A stretch of DNA of 64,000 nt from Sphingomonas hylomeconis (lineage in GTDB: Bacteria > Pseudomonadota > Alphaproteobacteria > Sphingomonadales > Sphingomonadaceae). A program made the translations under genes and the position numbers. Positions within the stretch are counted from its first letter, which is position 1. Every line of letters starts with the position of its first letter. The DNA is taken from assembly GCF_025370105.1 (NCBI RefSeq), contig NZ_JANQBK010000004.1, forward strand, positions 422,701-486,700, given 5' to 3'. Under the pieces are notes generated by a model. It was not told the DNA's origin and did no database searches. It saw only the letters and a program-made list of their open reading frames with translations. Shown here piece by piece: positions 34,827 to 43,233 of the stretch.

Positions 34827-35528
34827 ATGCGTCTGCGTTTCGCCCTGTTCCTGACCGCCGCCGCCCTGCTGTCGGGCTGCGCGTCGCGCCCCGCACCGAT
34901 CGTCGCCAGCGCGCCGCCGCCGCCCGTGCCGGTCGCCGTGGTGCCGATGCCAAGCGGCACCTATCCCGGCATGCCGGTGCCGGCATTGCTCGCCGATGGC
35001 GGCTATGCCACGCCCAATCGCGGCATCTCCGCCGCGGCCACCGTGTGGCACTTCCGCGCCGGGCTGAACTTTGCCGCACTCGGCTGCCGCGGCGCGCAGG
35101 AACATGCCATCATCGCCGGTTATAACGCGATGCTCTCGGCGCAGAAGCCGGTGCTGGCGCGCGCCGAAGCCACGCTGGCGGGCGAATTTCGGGCAAGCGG
35201 CGGGGCGGAATGGCGCGATGCCTATGACGATGCGATGACCCGGCTGTACAATTATTATGCCTTTGCGCCGGCGCGCACCGCGCTCTGCGCCATCGCCGCG
35301 CAGCTGCTGAGCGAGGCGCAGAGCGTGGCGCCTGACGCGTTCCCCGCCTTTGCCGCGGCGCGGCTGCCCGAGCTCGATCGCAGCTATACCGATGTCTTCC
35401 GCGCCTATGATGCGTGGCGCCAGCAGCGCCCGCAGGCGACCTTCGCGCTCGCCGCCAACACCGCGGTGACGCAGGGGCCGCGCACGCCCTGGATCGAGGT
35501 CGATCCGGCAGTGCTCCGCGCGCCCTAA
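34827..35528 (+). CDS. Putative lipoprotein of unknown function
   Basis: 233 aa. A lipobox LLSGCAS at the end of a short signal (LRFALFLTAAALLSGC) indicates a lipoprotein anchored in the outer or inner membrane. A Pro/Val/Ala-rich linker (APPPPVPVAVVPMPSG) follows, then an alpha-helical domain with two Cys (LGCRGAQEHAII and TALCAIAAQLL) that could form a disulfide. I do not recognise the family. It precedes the Tol-Pal operon by about 80 bases with a GC hairpin between, so it is probably separate. Confidence 0.8.
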   Translation: MRLRFALFLTAAALLSGCASRPAPIVASAPPPPVPVAVVPMPSGTYPGMPVPALLADGGYATPNRGISAAATVWHFRAGLNFAALGCRGAQEHAIIAGYNAMLSAQKPVLARAEATLAGEFRASGGAEWRDAYDDAMTRLYNYYAFAPARTALCAIAAQLLSEAQSVAPDAFPAFAAARLPELDRSYTDVFRAYDAWRQQRPQATFALAANTAVTQGPRTPWIEVDPAVLRAP

Positions 35529-35608
35529 TCGGCGCGGCGGCGGCGCACTGCGCCGCCGGACTGGTTAACGGGGTTCCTTCGCGCGCCGTGCTTCGCTAGG
35601 ACGGGGCG

Positions 35609-36076
35609 ATGGCCGCATCGTCACAGGACCTACCCGTCGAAGGCCGCTTCGAGGGCACGCAGCACCGCTTTCCGGTGCGCGTCTATTTCGAGGACACCGA
35701 TCTGTCGGGTGTGGTCTATCACGCCAATTATCTGCGCTACATGGAGCGGGCACGCTCCGACATGCTGCGGCTGGCGGGGATCGACCAGCGCGGTTTCCAC
35801 GATGCGGGCGAGGGCGCCTATGCGGTGAGCGCGCTGGCGATCCGCTATCGCCGCCCCGCCAGGCTCGACGATGCACTGCTCGTCGTCAGCGAATTGATCG
35901 CGGTCCGCGCCGCCTCGGTCGATATTCATCAGCGGGTCATGCGCGGTGATGAGATAGTGAGCGAGGCGGACGTCACCGCGGCGCTGGTCGCGCCGTCGGG
36001 CCGTCCGCGCCGGCAACCACGCGACTGGATCGAGGCATTCGAACGCCTCCTGGCACCGGAAAGAACGAGCACGTAA
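35609..36076 (+). CDS. ybgC: Tol-Pal-associated acyl-CoA thioesterase
   Basis: 155 aa hotdog-fold thioesterase, the conserved first gene of tol operons. The active-site segment is YFEDTDLSGVVYHANYL, with the catalytic Asp, and the helix YMERARSDMLR follows. YbgC enzymes hydrolyse short acyl-CoAs and associate with lipid synthesis at the membrane. Its TAA overlaps the tolQ ATG (TAATG). ATG at 35609 gives normal length. Confidence 0.94.
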   Translation: MAASSQDLPVEGRFEGTQHRFPVRVYFEDTDLSGVVYHANYLRYMERARSDMLRLAGIDQRGFHDAGEGAYAVSALAIRYRRPARLDDALLVVSELIAVRAASVDIHQRVMRGDEIVSEADVTAALVAPSGRPRRQPRDWIEAFERLLAPERTST

Positions 36077-36774
36077 TGAATGTCATCCTGAATACCGATG
36101 CCGCGACGATGTCGCCGATCGCCTTGTTCCTGCAGGCCGATTGGGTGGTGAAGTTCGTCATGATCGGGCTGCTGCTCGCCAGCATCTGGACCTGGGCGAT
36201 CATCGTCGGCTTCGCGACCAAATTGGGCCGCACGCGCAAGAAGGTGGAGCGCTTCGAGCGCGATTTCTGGAAGGCCGAGGATATCGACGCCTTCTACCGG
36301 ATCGAAGGCGAGAACGACCTGCCGATCGCGCGCGTGTTCGCCGCCGGTGTGTCGGAGTGGCGCCGCTCGACCGCCAGCGGCGCGGTCGACCGCGACGGCA
36401 CGCGCGAGCGGCTGGCGACCTCGATGGGCGCGGCCGTCGCCGGCGAGATCGACAAATTGTCCGATCGGCTCAACATCCTGGCAACGGTCGGCTCGGTCGC
36501 GCCGTTCGTCGGGCTGTTCGGCACGGTCTGGGGCATCATGCGCAGCTTCACCGCGATCGCCAGCGCGCAGAACACCTCGCTGTCGGTGGTCGCGCCGGGC
36601 ATCGCCGAGGCGCTGTTCGCCACCGCCATCGGGCTGTTTGCGGCAATCCCCGCCGTGATCGCGTACAACCGCTTCAGCCATGGCATCAACCGCATTGAGG
36701 CGCGGCTCAACCGCTTCGCCGATGGCTTCCACGCCACGCTGAGCCGCCAGCTCGAGAGCGAGACGCGGCGCTGA
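36076..36774 (+). CDS. tolQ: Tol-Pal system inner-membrane proton channel subunit TolQ
   Basis: 232 aa, three membrane helices (first WVVKFVMIGLLLASIWTWAIIVGF). TolQ with TolR forms the proton-driven motor that pulls on TolA during outer-membrane constriction. The family block LNILATVGSVAPFVGLFGTVWGIMRSF and the third helix GIAEALFATAIGLFAAIPAVIAYNRF are visible. It overlaps both neighbours by 1 base (TAATG and TGATG), so it is part of a coupled operon. Confidence 0.96.
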   Translation: MNVILNTDAATMSPIALFLQADWVVKFVMIGLLLASIWTWAIIVGFATKLGRTRKKVERFERDFWKAEDIDAFYRIEGENDLPIARVFAAGVSEWRRSTASGAVDRDGTRERLATSMGAAVAGEIDKLSDRLNILATVGSVAPFVGLFGTVWGIMRSFTAIASAQNTSLSVVAPGIAEALFATAIGLFAAIPAVIAYNRFSHGINRIEARLNRFADGFHATLSRQLESETRR

Positions 36775-37211
36775 TGGCGATGCATCTTCCCTCGCAGCGC
36801 GGTCGCGGCCGGCGTGCGCCGATGGCGGACATCAACGTCACGCCGCTGGTCGACGTGATGCTCGTGCTGCTGATCATCTTCATGGTCACCGCGCCGCTGC
36901 TCACCGCCGGGGTGCCGGTCAACCTGCCCGACAGTCGCGCCAAGGCGCTCGATCAGGATCAGGCACCGGTGCAGATCTCGCTCGATGCCGCCGGCAAGAT
37001 GTATGTCGAGGATCAGGAAGTGACCGACGCGATCCTGCCCGACGTGCTGCAGCAGATCGCCGCCAAGGCGGAAGCGGGCAAGCCGCCGCAAGTGTTCCTG
37101 CGCGCCGATCGCACGCTCGATTATGGCCGCGTGATGCGGGTGATGGGCGAGCTCAACCTTGCCGGGCTCAATCGCGTCTCGCTGGTCACCGTGGGCGACG
37201 AACGCCCGTGA
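36774..37211 (+). CDS. tolR: Tol-Pal system protein TolR
   Basis: 145 aa ExbD/TolR protein. One N-terminal membrane helix follows the signature ADINVTPLVDVMLVLLIIFMVTAP, with the proton-carrying Asp in PLVDVML. The periplasmic domain contains FLRADRTLDYGRVMRVMGELNLAGLNRVSLVT, normal for the family. It starts by overlapping tolQ and is 34 bases from tolA. Confidence 0.95.
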   Translation: MAMHLPSQRGRGRRAPMADINVTPLVDVMLVLLIIFMVTAPLLTAGVPVNLPDSRAKALDQDQAPVQISLDAAGKMYVEDQEVTDAILPDVLQQIAAKAEAGKPPQVFLRADRTLDYGRVMRVMGELNLAGLNRVSLVTVGDERP

Positions 37212-37245
37212 GCGCCGTTCCCGCCTGGATGGCGACCTGACGCCG

Positions 37246-38187
37246 ATGGATCGGACCGAAAAGATCGGCCTCGGCGCCGCGGTGGCCGGACATGTCGTGC
37301 TGTTCGGCCTGCTCTCGGCCGGCTTCCTGTCCGGGCCCGAGCCCGACCAGCCCAAGTCGATTCCGGTCGACATCTCGCTGGTCGACAATGTCGCGCTCGA
37401 GCAGACCGCGCCGCCCGCGCCCGAGCCGCCGGCGCAATCCAAGGCGCCCGAGATCGCACCGCCCGAAGACGCCGCGCCGCCGGCGCCGGCCGAGGCGGAG
37501 CCCGAACCCGCGCCCGCCCCTGCGCCACCGGTGAAGCAACCCGCCCCCGCGCCGGCGCCCAAACCCGTGCCCAAGGCGCCGGCCAAGCCCGTCGTGAAAC
37601 CGGTCGCCGCCCCCGCCAAGGCGCCGCCCAAGGCCAAGCCGGCGCCGGCCAAGGTCGCGGCGAAGCCGGCCAAGGCACCCAGCAAGCCCGCCGCTGCCCC
37701 GGCCAAGGTCGCCAGCGCCAAGCCATCGACCGGCACCAAGCCGGCCGCGCCGACGCGCAAGCCGGGGGGCTTCACCCTGTCCGATTCGACGCTGAAGGGC
37801 GTGTCCGCCGCGCCGTCGCCGTCCAAGGCGCCGAACCCGCCGGGCGCGACGATGAACGCCGCCGCCGCGGCCGATATCGGATCGGCGATCAAGCGGCAGG
37901 TGCAGCCGTGCGCGGATCGCCAGGTCAATCCCGGCCCCGGCGCGTCGCGCATCGTCGTGACGATCCGGCTGCGGCTCAATCGCGATGGCACGCTGATCGG
38001 CCGGCCGACCGTGGCCGAGGCGCATGGCGGCGTGGATGACGAGAATCGCCGCTATGTCGACGCGGTCGATCGCAATGCGGTCGCCACCTTCATGGGCTGC
38101 GCGCCTTTGCGCGGCCTGCCCCCCGAATTGTACGACGTACCGCGTGGCTGGAAGACGTTCAGCCTGCGTTACAAATTACCCGGCTGA
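37246..38187 (+). CDS. tolA: TolA-like energy-transducing protein
   Basis: 313 aa. An N-terminal membrane helix (GLGAAVAGHVVLFGLLSAGFL) anchors it to TolQR. Residues about 60-200 form a Pro/Ala/Lys-rich extended domain with many AP, KP and KAP repeats, the periplasm-spanning arm. The C-terminal domain (AAADIGSAIKRQVQPCADRQVNPGPG ... IVVTIRLRLNRDGTLIGRP) binds Pal/TolB partners. ATG at 37246 is the first sensible start after the tolR stop. The low-complexity arm is typical of sphingomonads rather than the helical arm of E. coli TolA. Confidence 0.93.
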   Translation: MDRTEKIGLGAAVAGHVVLFGLLSAGFLSGPEPDQPKSIPVDISLVDNVALEQTAPPAPEPPAQSKAPEIAPPEDAAPPAPAEAEPEPAPAPAPPVKQPAPAPAPKPVPKAPAKPVVKPVAAPAKAPPKAKPAPAKVAAKPAKAPSKPAAAPAKVASAKPSTGTKPAAPTRKPGGFTLSDSTLKGVSAAPSPSKAPNPPGATMNAAAAADIGSAIKRQVQPCADRQVNPGPGASRIVVTIRLRLNRDGTLIGRPTVAEAHGGVDDENRRYVDAVDRNAVATFMGCAPLRGLPPELYDVPRGWKTFSLRYKLPG

Positions 38188-38196
38188 GGATCGCGC

Positions 38197-39567
38197 ATGT
38201 TGCTGAACCATAGATTGCTCGCTTTGGCGCTGCTGCTGAGCGGCACCGCGCTGTCCGCGCAGACCGCGCCGCCCGCCCCGGCGGCGGCTCCTGCCGCACA
38301 GGAGCAGGGCGACGAACTGGTCGTCGATGTCGAGGGCGGCATTTCCGCGCCGCTCGGCATCGCCATCCCGGCCATGCCGACGGTGGCGGTGGCCAGCACG
38401 CCGGCCGGCCGCACCGACGAGCTCGGGCGGCAGCTGGCGCAGATCGTGACCAGCGATCTGCGGAATTCGGGCCTGTTCAAGCCGACCAGCCAGCTCAAGG
38501 ACGTGGCGTTCGGCGAAGTCACCGCGCCGACCTTCGACTATTGGGCCAGCGCCAGCGCCTCGGCGCTGGTACAGGGGTTCGTGCGCGCCAATGGCGATGG
38601 CACGCTGACCGTCGGCTGCTATCTCTACGACGTCTTCTCGCGCGCCGAGCTGGCGCGGCAGGGCTTCGTCGTGCCGCCGTCCGACTGGCGCCGCGCGGGC
38701 CATAAATGCGCCGACATGGTCTATGCCAAGCTGACCGGCGAAGGCCCCTATTTCGACAGCCGCGTGGTCTATGTCTCGGAGACGGGCCCCAAGGGCAAGC
38801 GCATCAAGCGGCTCGCGATCATGGATCAGGACGGCGCCAACCATCGCTTCCTGACCAACGGTCAGTCGATCGTGCTGACGCCGCGTTTCGCCCCCAACCA
38901 GCAGACGATCGTCTATATGAGCTATGTCGGCGATAAGCCGGCGATCTATGTCTACGATATCGGCAGCGGCAAGCAGCGCCTGCTGGTCAACAATCCCAAC
39001 CTCACCTTCGCGCCGCGCGCCTCGCCGGATGGCAAATGGGTGCTGTTCTCGATGGCGGTGGCCGGCAATACCGATCTGTACCGCGTGTCGATGAGCGGGG
39101 GCTCGCCGCAGCGGCTGACCGAGAGCCCGGGGATCGATACCGGCGGCAGCTATTCGCCGGACGGCAGCCGCATCGTATTCGAAAGCGATCGTTCGGGCGG
39201 GCAGCAGCTCTATACGATGAACGCCGATGGCTCGAACCAGCAGCGCATCTCGTTCGGCGGTGGCCGCTATGCCACGCCGGTGTGGAGCCCGCGCGGCGAC
39301 CTGATCGCGTACACGCGCATCTCGGGCAATTTTCGCATCGGCATCATGAGCCCGGCGGGCGGCAACGAAAAACTGCTCACCGACGAATGGCAGGACGAAG
39401 GCCCGAGCTGGTCGCCCAATGGCCGCGTGCTGACCTTCTATCGCCAGGGCCGGGGCGGCAGCGGCAAGGCCGATCTGTGGTCGGTCGATCTCACCGGGGT
39501 CAACGAACGCCGCATCGCCACCCCGCTCGATGGATCCGATCCCGGCTGGGGACCGTTACGTCCCTGA
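38197..39567 (+). CDS. tolB: Tol-Pal system periplasmic protein TolB
   Basis: 456 aa. A signal peptide (LLALALLLSGTALSA) and an Ala/Pro-rich spacer precede the N-terminal domain, then a six-bladed beta-propeller with repeats such as SPDGKWVLFSMAVAGNTDLY, YSPDGSRIVFESDRSGGQQLY and WSPRGDLIAYTR. TolB links Pal and TolA. It begins 9 bases after the tolA stop and ends about 73 bases before pal. Confidence 0.96.
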   Translation: MLLNHRLLALALLLSGTALSAQTAPPAPAAAPAAQEQGDELVVDVEGGISAPLGIAIPAMPTVAVASTPAGRTDELGRQLAQIVTSDLRNSGLFKPTSQLKDVAFGEVTAPTFDYWASASASALVQGFVRANGDGTLTVGCYLYDVFSRAELARQGFVVPPSDWRRAGHKCADMVYAKLTGEGPYFDSRVVYVSETGPKGKRIKRLAIMDQDGANHRFLTNGQSIVLTPRFAPNQQTIVYMSYVGDKPAIYVYDIGSGKQRLLVNNPNLTFAPRASPDGKWVLFSMAVAGNTDLYRVSMSGGSPQRLTESPGIDTGGSYSPDGSRIVFESDRSGGQQLYTMNADGSNQQRISFGGGRYATPVWSPRGDLIAYTRISGNFRIGIMSPAGGNEKLLTDEWQDEGPSWSPNGRVLTFYRQGRGGSGKADLWSVDLTGVNERRIATPLDGSDPGWGPLRP

Positions 39568-39640
39568 CACCTATTTCTACCGCGCCGCGCGGGGCTATCG
39601 CCTGCGCAGTGCATCCATGACGACCTGAAGGAGACACCCC

Positions 39641-40147
39641 ATGGCCCGACTGACGACCACGATCCTGCTCGGCACCGCCCTGCTGGCGACCGCCGCCTGT
39701 TCGAAGAAGCGGCCGGAAGTGCTGCCGCCGGCACCAGGCGGCGAGGTCGGCTCTGGCACGGGCCAGGCGGGCGACGGCTTTGCACCCGGCTCGCGTGGCG
39801 ATTTCGAACGCTCGGTGACCAGCAACACGATCAATTTCGCGCTCGACAGCTACGATATCGATGCGCGCGCGCGCTCGATCCTCGACACGCAGGCGCAGTG
39901 GCTGGCGCGCTATCCCAACGTGCCGATCACGCTGGAGGGCCATGCCGACGAACGCGGCACGCGCGAATACAATCTCGCTTTGGGCGATCGCCGCGCCAAT
40001 GCCACGAAGAACTATCTCGCCGGCCGCGGCATCAACCCGGCGCGGATCTCGACGATCAGCTACGGCAAGGAACGCCCGGTCGCGCTGGGCTCGGACGAAT
40101 CCAGCTGGGCGCAGAACCGCCGCGCGGTGACCATCGTGCTCAACTGA
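39641..40147 (+). CDS. pal: Peptidoglycan-associated lipoprotein Pal
   Basis: 168 aa. A lipobox (ATAACSKK) anchors it in the outer membrane; the OmpA-like domain binds peptidoglycan through NTINFALDSYDI and TLEGHADERGTREYNLALGDRRANATKNYL, and ends RISTISYGKERPVALG. It tethers the outer membrane to the wall and is moved by TolQRAB. A purine-rich AAGGAGA lies upstream of the ATG. The operon ends here with a strong terminator; no cpoB (ybgF) follows, as it often does. Confidence 0.97.
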   Translation: MARLTTTILLGTALLATAACSKKRPEVLPPAPGGEVGSGTGQAGDGFAPGSRGDFERSVTSNTINFALDSYDIDARARSILDTQAQWLARYPNVPITLEGHADERGTREYNLALGDRRANATKNYLAGRGINPARISTISYGKERPVALGSDESSWAQNRRAVTIVLN

Positions 40148-40169
40148 GCCGGTTGCACTGACGCGGAAA

Positions 40170-40207
40170 GGGCGGCGCGCACAGTCGGTGCGCGCCGCCC
40201 TTTTTTT
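40170..40207 (+). terminator. Intrinsic terminator of the tol-pal operon
   Basis: A 13-base perfect stem (GGGCGGCGCGCAC / GTGCGCGCCGCCC) with a 5-base loop is followed directly by seven T residues, 23 bases after the pal stop. Confidence 0.95.
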
Positions 40208-40224
40208 GGCGCTGAACGTGCGGC

Positions 40225-41006
40225 CTATTCGATCGTCACGCCCACGACATGCCAGCCGCCAGCCTCGCGCTCCAGCGTCACCTTTTCCACCGCCGCCGCC
40301 TTGTTGGCGAAGCTGGTGCGGAACTTGATCACCTCATAGCCGGCGGGCGGCGCGGGCAGGTTTTGCTGACTGGCGAAGGTGCGCGACAGCACCGCGCCGA
40401 GTGGCACACGCACCTGTTCCGACGTCGCCGCCCAGACCTCAGCGGTGTTGAGCTTGCGGAATGCCGCGCCGGTTGCCTTGTAGCTATCGGCCCAGCGGCC
40501 CTGATCGACCAGAGCCAGCCATTGCCGGGCCGCCTCGACCATCGCCGAGTCGGGGGCCGGCGCTTCCTGGGACGTCGCCGGCAGCGGGGCGGTGGGGAGT
40601 TGCGGCACGGCGACGAGCGCGATCGCCCCCAGGAAAAGTGTCATGCAAAGACCTCCGATGATGATCCGGGGCTGGCGGTGCGCCGGCCCCACGCCGATCG
40701 CCGGCGCGCTTTCCTGATCGATCGACGGGGTGGCGGCGTCTTCCCCGATTATCGTGTCCGCCGACAAATCGGGGGCGGCGCACCGATGCTGCCGCCTTCG
40801 GCATCGAGCAGCATCCGGGCCGCCTCGCGGCTGCTCGATACCGCCATCTTGCGCCGCGCGTCGCGCAGCCGCTCGTTGATCGTGTGCACCGACAGGCCGA
40901 GGCAGCGCGCGCTCGATTTCGCGTCGTGCCCGCGCACGATCAGGCGCAGCGTCTGCTTCTCCTTCTCGGTCAGTGCCCAGAAACCGTCGCGCGTCGCCAT
41001 GTCCAT
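40225..41006 (-). CDS. LuxR-type HTH fused to a DUF4019 domain, apparent frameshift
   Basis: The first part (start 41006) encodes a DNA-binding domain, ALTEKEKQTLRLIVRGHDAKSSARCLGLSVHTINERLRDARRKM, closely like the LuxR/GerE helix-turn-helix. It stops at 40749 in this frame. Overlapping it, the next frame continues LSADTIIGEDAATPS, one membrane helix (GGLCMTLFLGAIALVAVP) and a DUF4019 domain (ARQWLALVDQGRWADSYKATG ... EREAGGWHVVGVTIE) to 40225. Adding one C to the C5 run (G5 on the plus strand, 40771-40775) joins both frames. HTH-membrane-DUF4019 fusions look natural for this family, so I treat it as one gene with a 1-base lesion or a homopolymer error. Two separate genes is the alternative, but the second half has no good start. 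Confidence 0.75.
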
Positions 41007-41128
41007 ATCGCGCGGAATCTAGGTCGCGCGGCGTGGCACCACCACCCCGAAAAATTCGTATCCGTGCGCGGCACGGGGGGCGAACACGACCCGCATCGTC
41101 GGGGTCCAGTCCCGGGACTCGACGCCGC

Positions 41129-41166
41129 TTGCGACTCAATGAACTTCGATATAATGATGATATCAT
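41129..41166 (+). promoter_or_regulatory. Promoter and palindromic site before the SPFH gene
   Basis: A perfect -10 box TATAAT (41150-41155) follows TTGCGA (41129-41134) by 15 bases. Immediately downstream, overlapping the expected transcription start, is the 10-base palindrome ATGATATCAT (41157-41166), strikingly AT-rich for this genome. GGAGGGA then precedes the ATG. The palindrome is a candidate operator. Confidence 0.55.
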
Positions 41167-41182
41167 AATAACGGAGGGACGG

Positions 41183-42085
41183 ATGAACCAAGCACTGACC
41201 GGGGACCGCGCGATCAATCGATCGGCCGAGCGGCCCGCGCATACGTCGAGCGGCTATGTGATGCTGCTCGTGCTGCTTGCCGCGCTGGTCGCGGGCGGAA
41301 TCGGCGGGCTGCAGATCGCGGCCCATCCGCTGCTCGGCGGCCTGTCGATCGCGATCGCCACGATCGTGTTTCTGTTCGTCTCGTGCGGTTTCTACATGCA
41401 GCAGCCCAACCAGGCGACGGCGATCACATTGTTCGGCGCGTACCAGGGCACCGATCGCAACACCGGCCTGCGCTGGCTGCTGCCATGGCTCGGGCGCAAG
41501 AAGGTGTCGCTGCGCGCCAACAACATGATTTCCGAGCGATTGAAGGTCAACGATCTGCGCGGCAACCCGATCGAGATCGCCGCGCAGGTCGTGTGGCGCG
41601 TCACCGATACGGCACAGGCCTTGTTCGACATCGACGATTACAAGGCGTTCGTCATCGTGCAGATCGAGGCGGCGGTGCGCACGATCGGCGCGCGCTATCC
41701 CTATGACGATTACGAGCATCAGGAGATCACGCTGCGCGGCAACCACGACCAGGTCGGCGTCGAGCTGCGCCAGGAGCTGATCGCGCGGCTGGTCACGGCG
41801 GGGCTGACGGTCGACGAATGTGGCTTCACGCATCTGGCCTATGCGCAGGAGATCGCCGGCGCGATGCTGCGGCGGCAACAGGCGCAGGCGGTGGTCGCGG
41901 CGCGCACGACCTTGGTCGAGGGCGCGGTCGGCATGGTCGAGCTGGCGCTCGATCAATTGTCCGCCAAGGGCGTGGTCGAGCTCGACGACGAGCGCCGCGC
42001 GGCGATGGTCTCGAATCTGATGGTCGTGTTGTGCGGCGATCGCGATGCGCAGCCGGTGGTCAACACAGGCACGCTGTATCAATAG
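41183..42085 (+). CDS. SPFH/Band-7 domain membrane protein
   Basis: 300 aa. Two N-terminal membrane helices (YVMLLVLLAALVAGGIGGLQI and GGLSIAIATIVFLFVSCGFY) precede an SPFH/stomatin-like domain: PNQATAITLFGAYQGTDRNTGLRWLLPW, IEIAAQVVWRVTDTAQALFDIDDYKAFV and an Ala/Arg-rich helix (EIAGAMLRRQQAQAVVAARTTLVEGAVGMVE). Such proteins form oligomeric membrane microdomain scaffolds. GGAGGGA lies 3-4 bases before the ATG. A small DNA-binding protein is encoded 9 bases downstream, a pairing I recall as common in sphingomonads, whose function is not known. Confidence 0.88.
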   Translation: MNQALTGDRAINRSAERPAHTSSGYVMLLVLLAALVAGGIGGLQIAAHPLLGGLSIAIATIVFLFVSCGFYMQQPNQATAITLFGAYQGTDRNTGLRWLLPWLGRKKVSLRANNMISERLKVNDLRGNPIEIAAQVVWRVTDTAQALFDIDDYKAFVIVQIEAAVRTIGARYPYDDYEHQEITLRGNHDQVGVELRQELIARLVTAGLTVDECGFTHLAYAQEIAGAMLRRQQAQAVVAARTTLVEGAVGMVELALDQLSAKGVVELDDERRAAMVSNLMVVLCGDRDAQPVVNTGTLYQ

Positions 42086-42094
42086 GCCCGATTT

Positions 42095-42307
42095 GTGAGC
42101 GTACCCACCAAAAAAGCCTTTGCGCTGCGCCTCGATCCCGCATTGCACGCGGCGATCGAGCGCGCCGCCGCGGCCGATCTGCGCAGCGTGAATGCCGAGG
42201 TAGAATGCCTGCTGCGCGAGGCGCTGGCGCGGCGCGGGGTGAAGCTGGACGCGCCGGTCAAGGCGAAGCGCGGCCGCCCGGCGAAAGGCGAACGCGACGA
42301 TGATTGA
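42095..42307 (+). CDS. Small ribbon-helix-helix protein with AT-hook-like tail
   Basis: 70 aa, GTG start at 42095. The N-terminal FALRLDPALHAAIERAAAADLRSVNAEVECLLREAL is a typical Arc/HicB-like ribbon-helix-helix DNA-binding fold. The tail KAKRGRPAKGERDDD contains RGRP at residues 59-62, the core of an AT-hook. Such proteins dimerise and often repress their own operon. The AT-rich palindrome on the SPFH promoter is a natural candidate site. There is no toxin gene beside it, so the common label antitoxin is unsupported here. Confidence 0.8.
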   Translation: MSVPTKKAFALRLDPALHAAIERAAAADLRSVNAEVECLLREALARRGVKLDAPVKAKRGRPAKGERDDD

Positions 42308-42343
42308 TGCGGCCGCGCCGTGGCGCGTGCGGCCGTCTTCGGC

Positions 42344-43207
42344 TTATCGCGCCGGGCGCGGCTGGCCCAGCGCTTCGTCCAGCAGCCGCGCCAGGCGCAG
42401 TCCGCCGCGTTCGACCTCGAGCTTGGCCACCGGTACGAGCCTTTCGATCGTCGCCTGATCGAGCGATGCGCGCGTTCCCGCCGGCGCGCAGGCGTCGCCG
42501 CCATTGGCCACTGCGTAGACCGAATCGTGCGCCACCTGCCAGCTCTCGCGGCTCCAATCTTCCACGCTCCCGGCCTGCATCGTGGCCTTTTCCGCCGCGC
42601 TATAGACGCGCACCGGCGAGGGCGGGGTGGAGATGGCGCGCTCGGCGAGATAGCCGTCCCAGATCGAATGCAGGTTGAGCTTGTCCGGCGCATAGGCGCC
42701 ATAGCTGGCCAGCGCCTGGTTGCCGCCGAGATCGCTGCGGTCGCCGGCATGCAGCGGCTGATGCAGATCGCCGACGAAATGGACCAGGAAGGCCAGCGCG
42801 ATGACGCGCTCGCGCACCGGCACCTTGGGGTCTTGCAGCAATTTCGCGTTGCGCTCGATCTGCGCCGAGACGCAATTGCCGTCCTTGCAGGCGGGCTTCA
42901 GCGCAAACGGGCGGCACACGTCGACATTCTGGTAATGCCACGAATAGGCATAGCTGAAGCGCGGCCCCAATTGCTTGACGCAATCGGCCCAGACACTGGC
43001 CTGTTCGATCGTCCGCGCCGGGCAGGTCGGAGTTTCGAGCAAGCGTTGGTGCCGCAGCAGCGCGTCGATCTTGCCGCGCGTCGCCGGCGTCACGTTGCGA
43101 TAGGCGATGCTCGCGACGGTTTCGTGGCCATATTCCCAATAGGCCGAGGCCGGGGTGGACAGTGCGAGGGCGAGCAAAGCGGCGAGCGCGGACAGCAAAC
43201 GAATCAT
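42344..43207 (-). CDS. S1/P1 family nuclease
   Basis: 287 aa. A signal peptide (RLLSALAALLALALSTPASA) is followed by the mature N-terminus YWEYGHETVA, in which the Trp near the N-terminus and the His are zinc ligands in S1/P1 nucleases. Other zinc ligands are visible in YSWHYQNVDV, LVHFVGDLHQPLHAGDRSDLGGN and NLHSIWDGYL. These enzymes degrade single-stranded nucleic acids and 3'-nucleotides outside the cytoplasm. Convergent with the RHH gene and 26 bases after the isoaspartyl peptidase stop, so it may be cotranscribed with it. Confidence 0.92.
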   Translation of the reverse strand: MIRLLSALAALLALALSTPASAYWEYGHETVASIAYRNVTPATRGKIDALLRHQRLLETPTCPARTIEQASVWADCVKQLGPRFSYAYSWHYQNVDVCRPFALKPACKDGNCVSAQIERNAKLLQDPKVPVRERVIALAFLVHFVGDLHQPLHAGDRSDLGGNQALASYGAYAPDKLNLHSIWDGYLAERAISTPPSPVRVYSAAEKATMQAGSVEDWSRESWQVAHDSVYAVANGGDACAPAGTRASLDQATIERLVPVAKLEVERGGLRLARLLDEALGQPRPAR

Positions 43208-43233
43208 GCGCCCGCCTCTAGCCGCGCGCGCGA

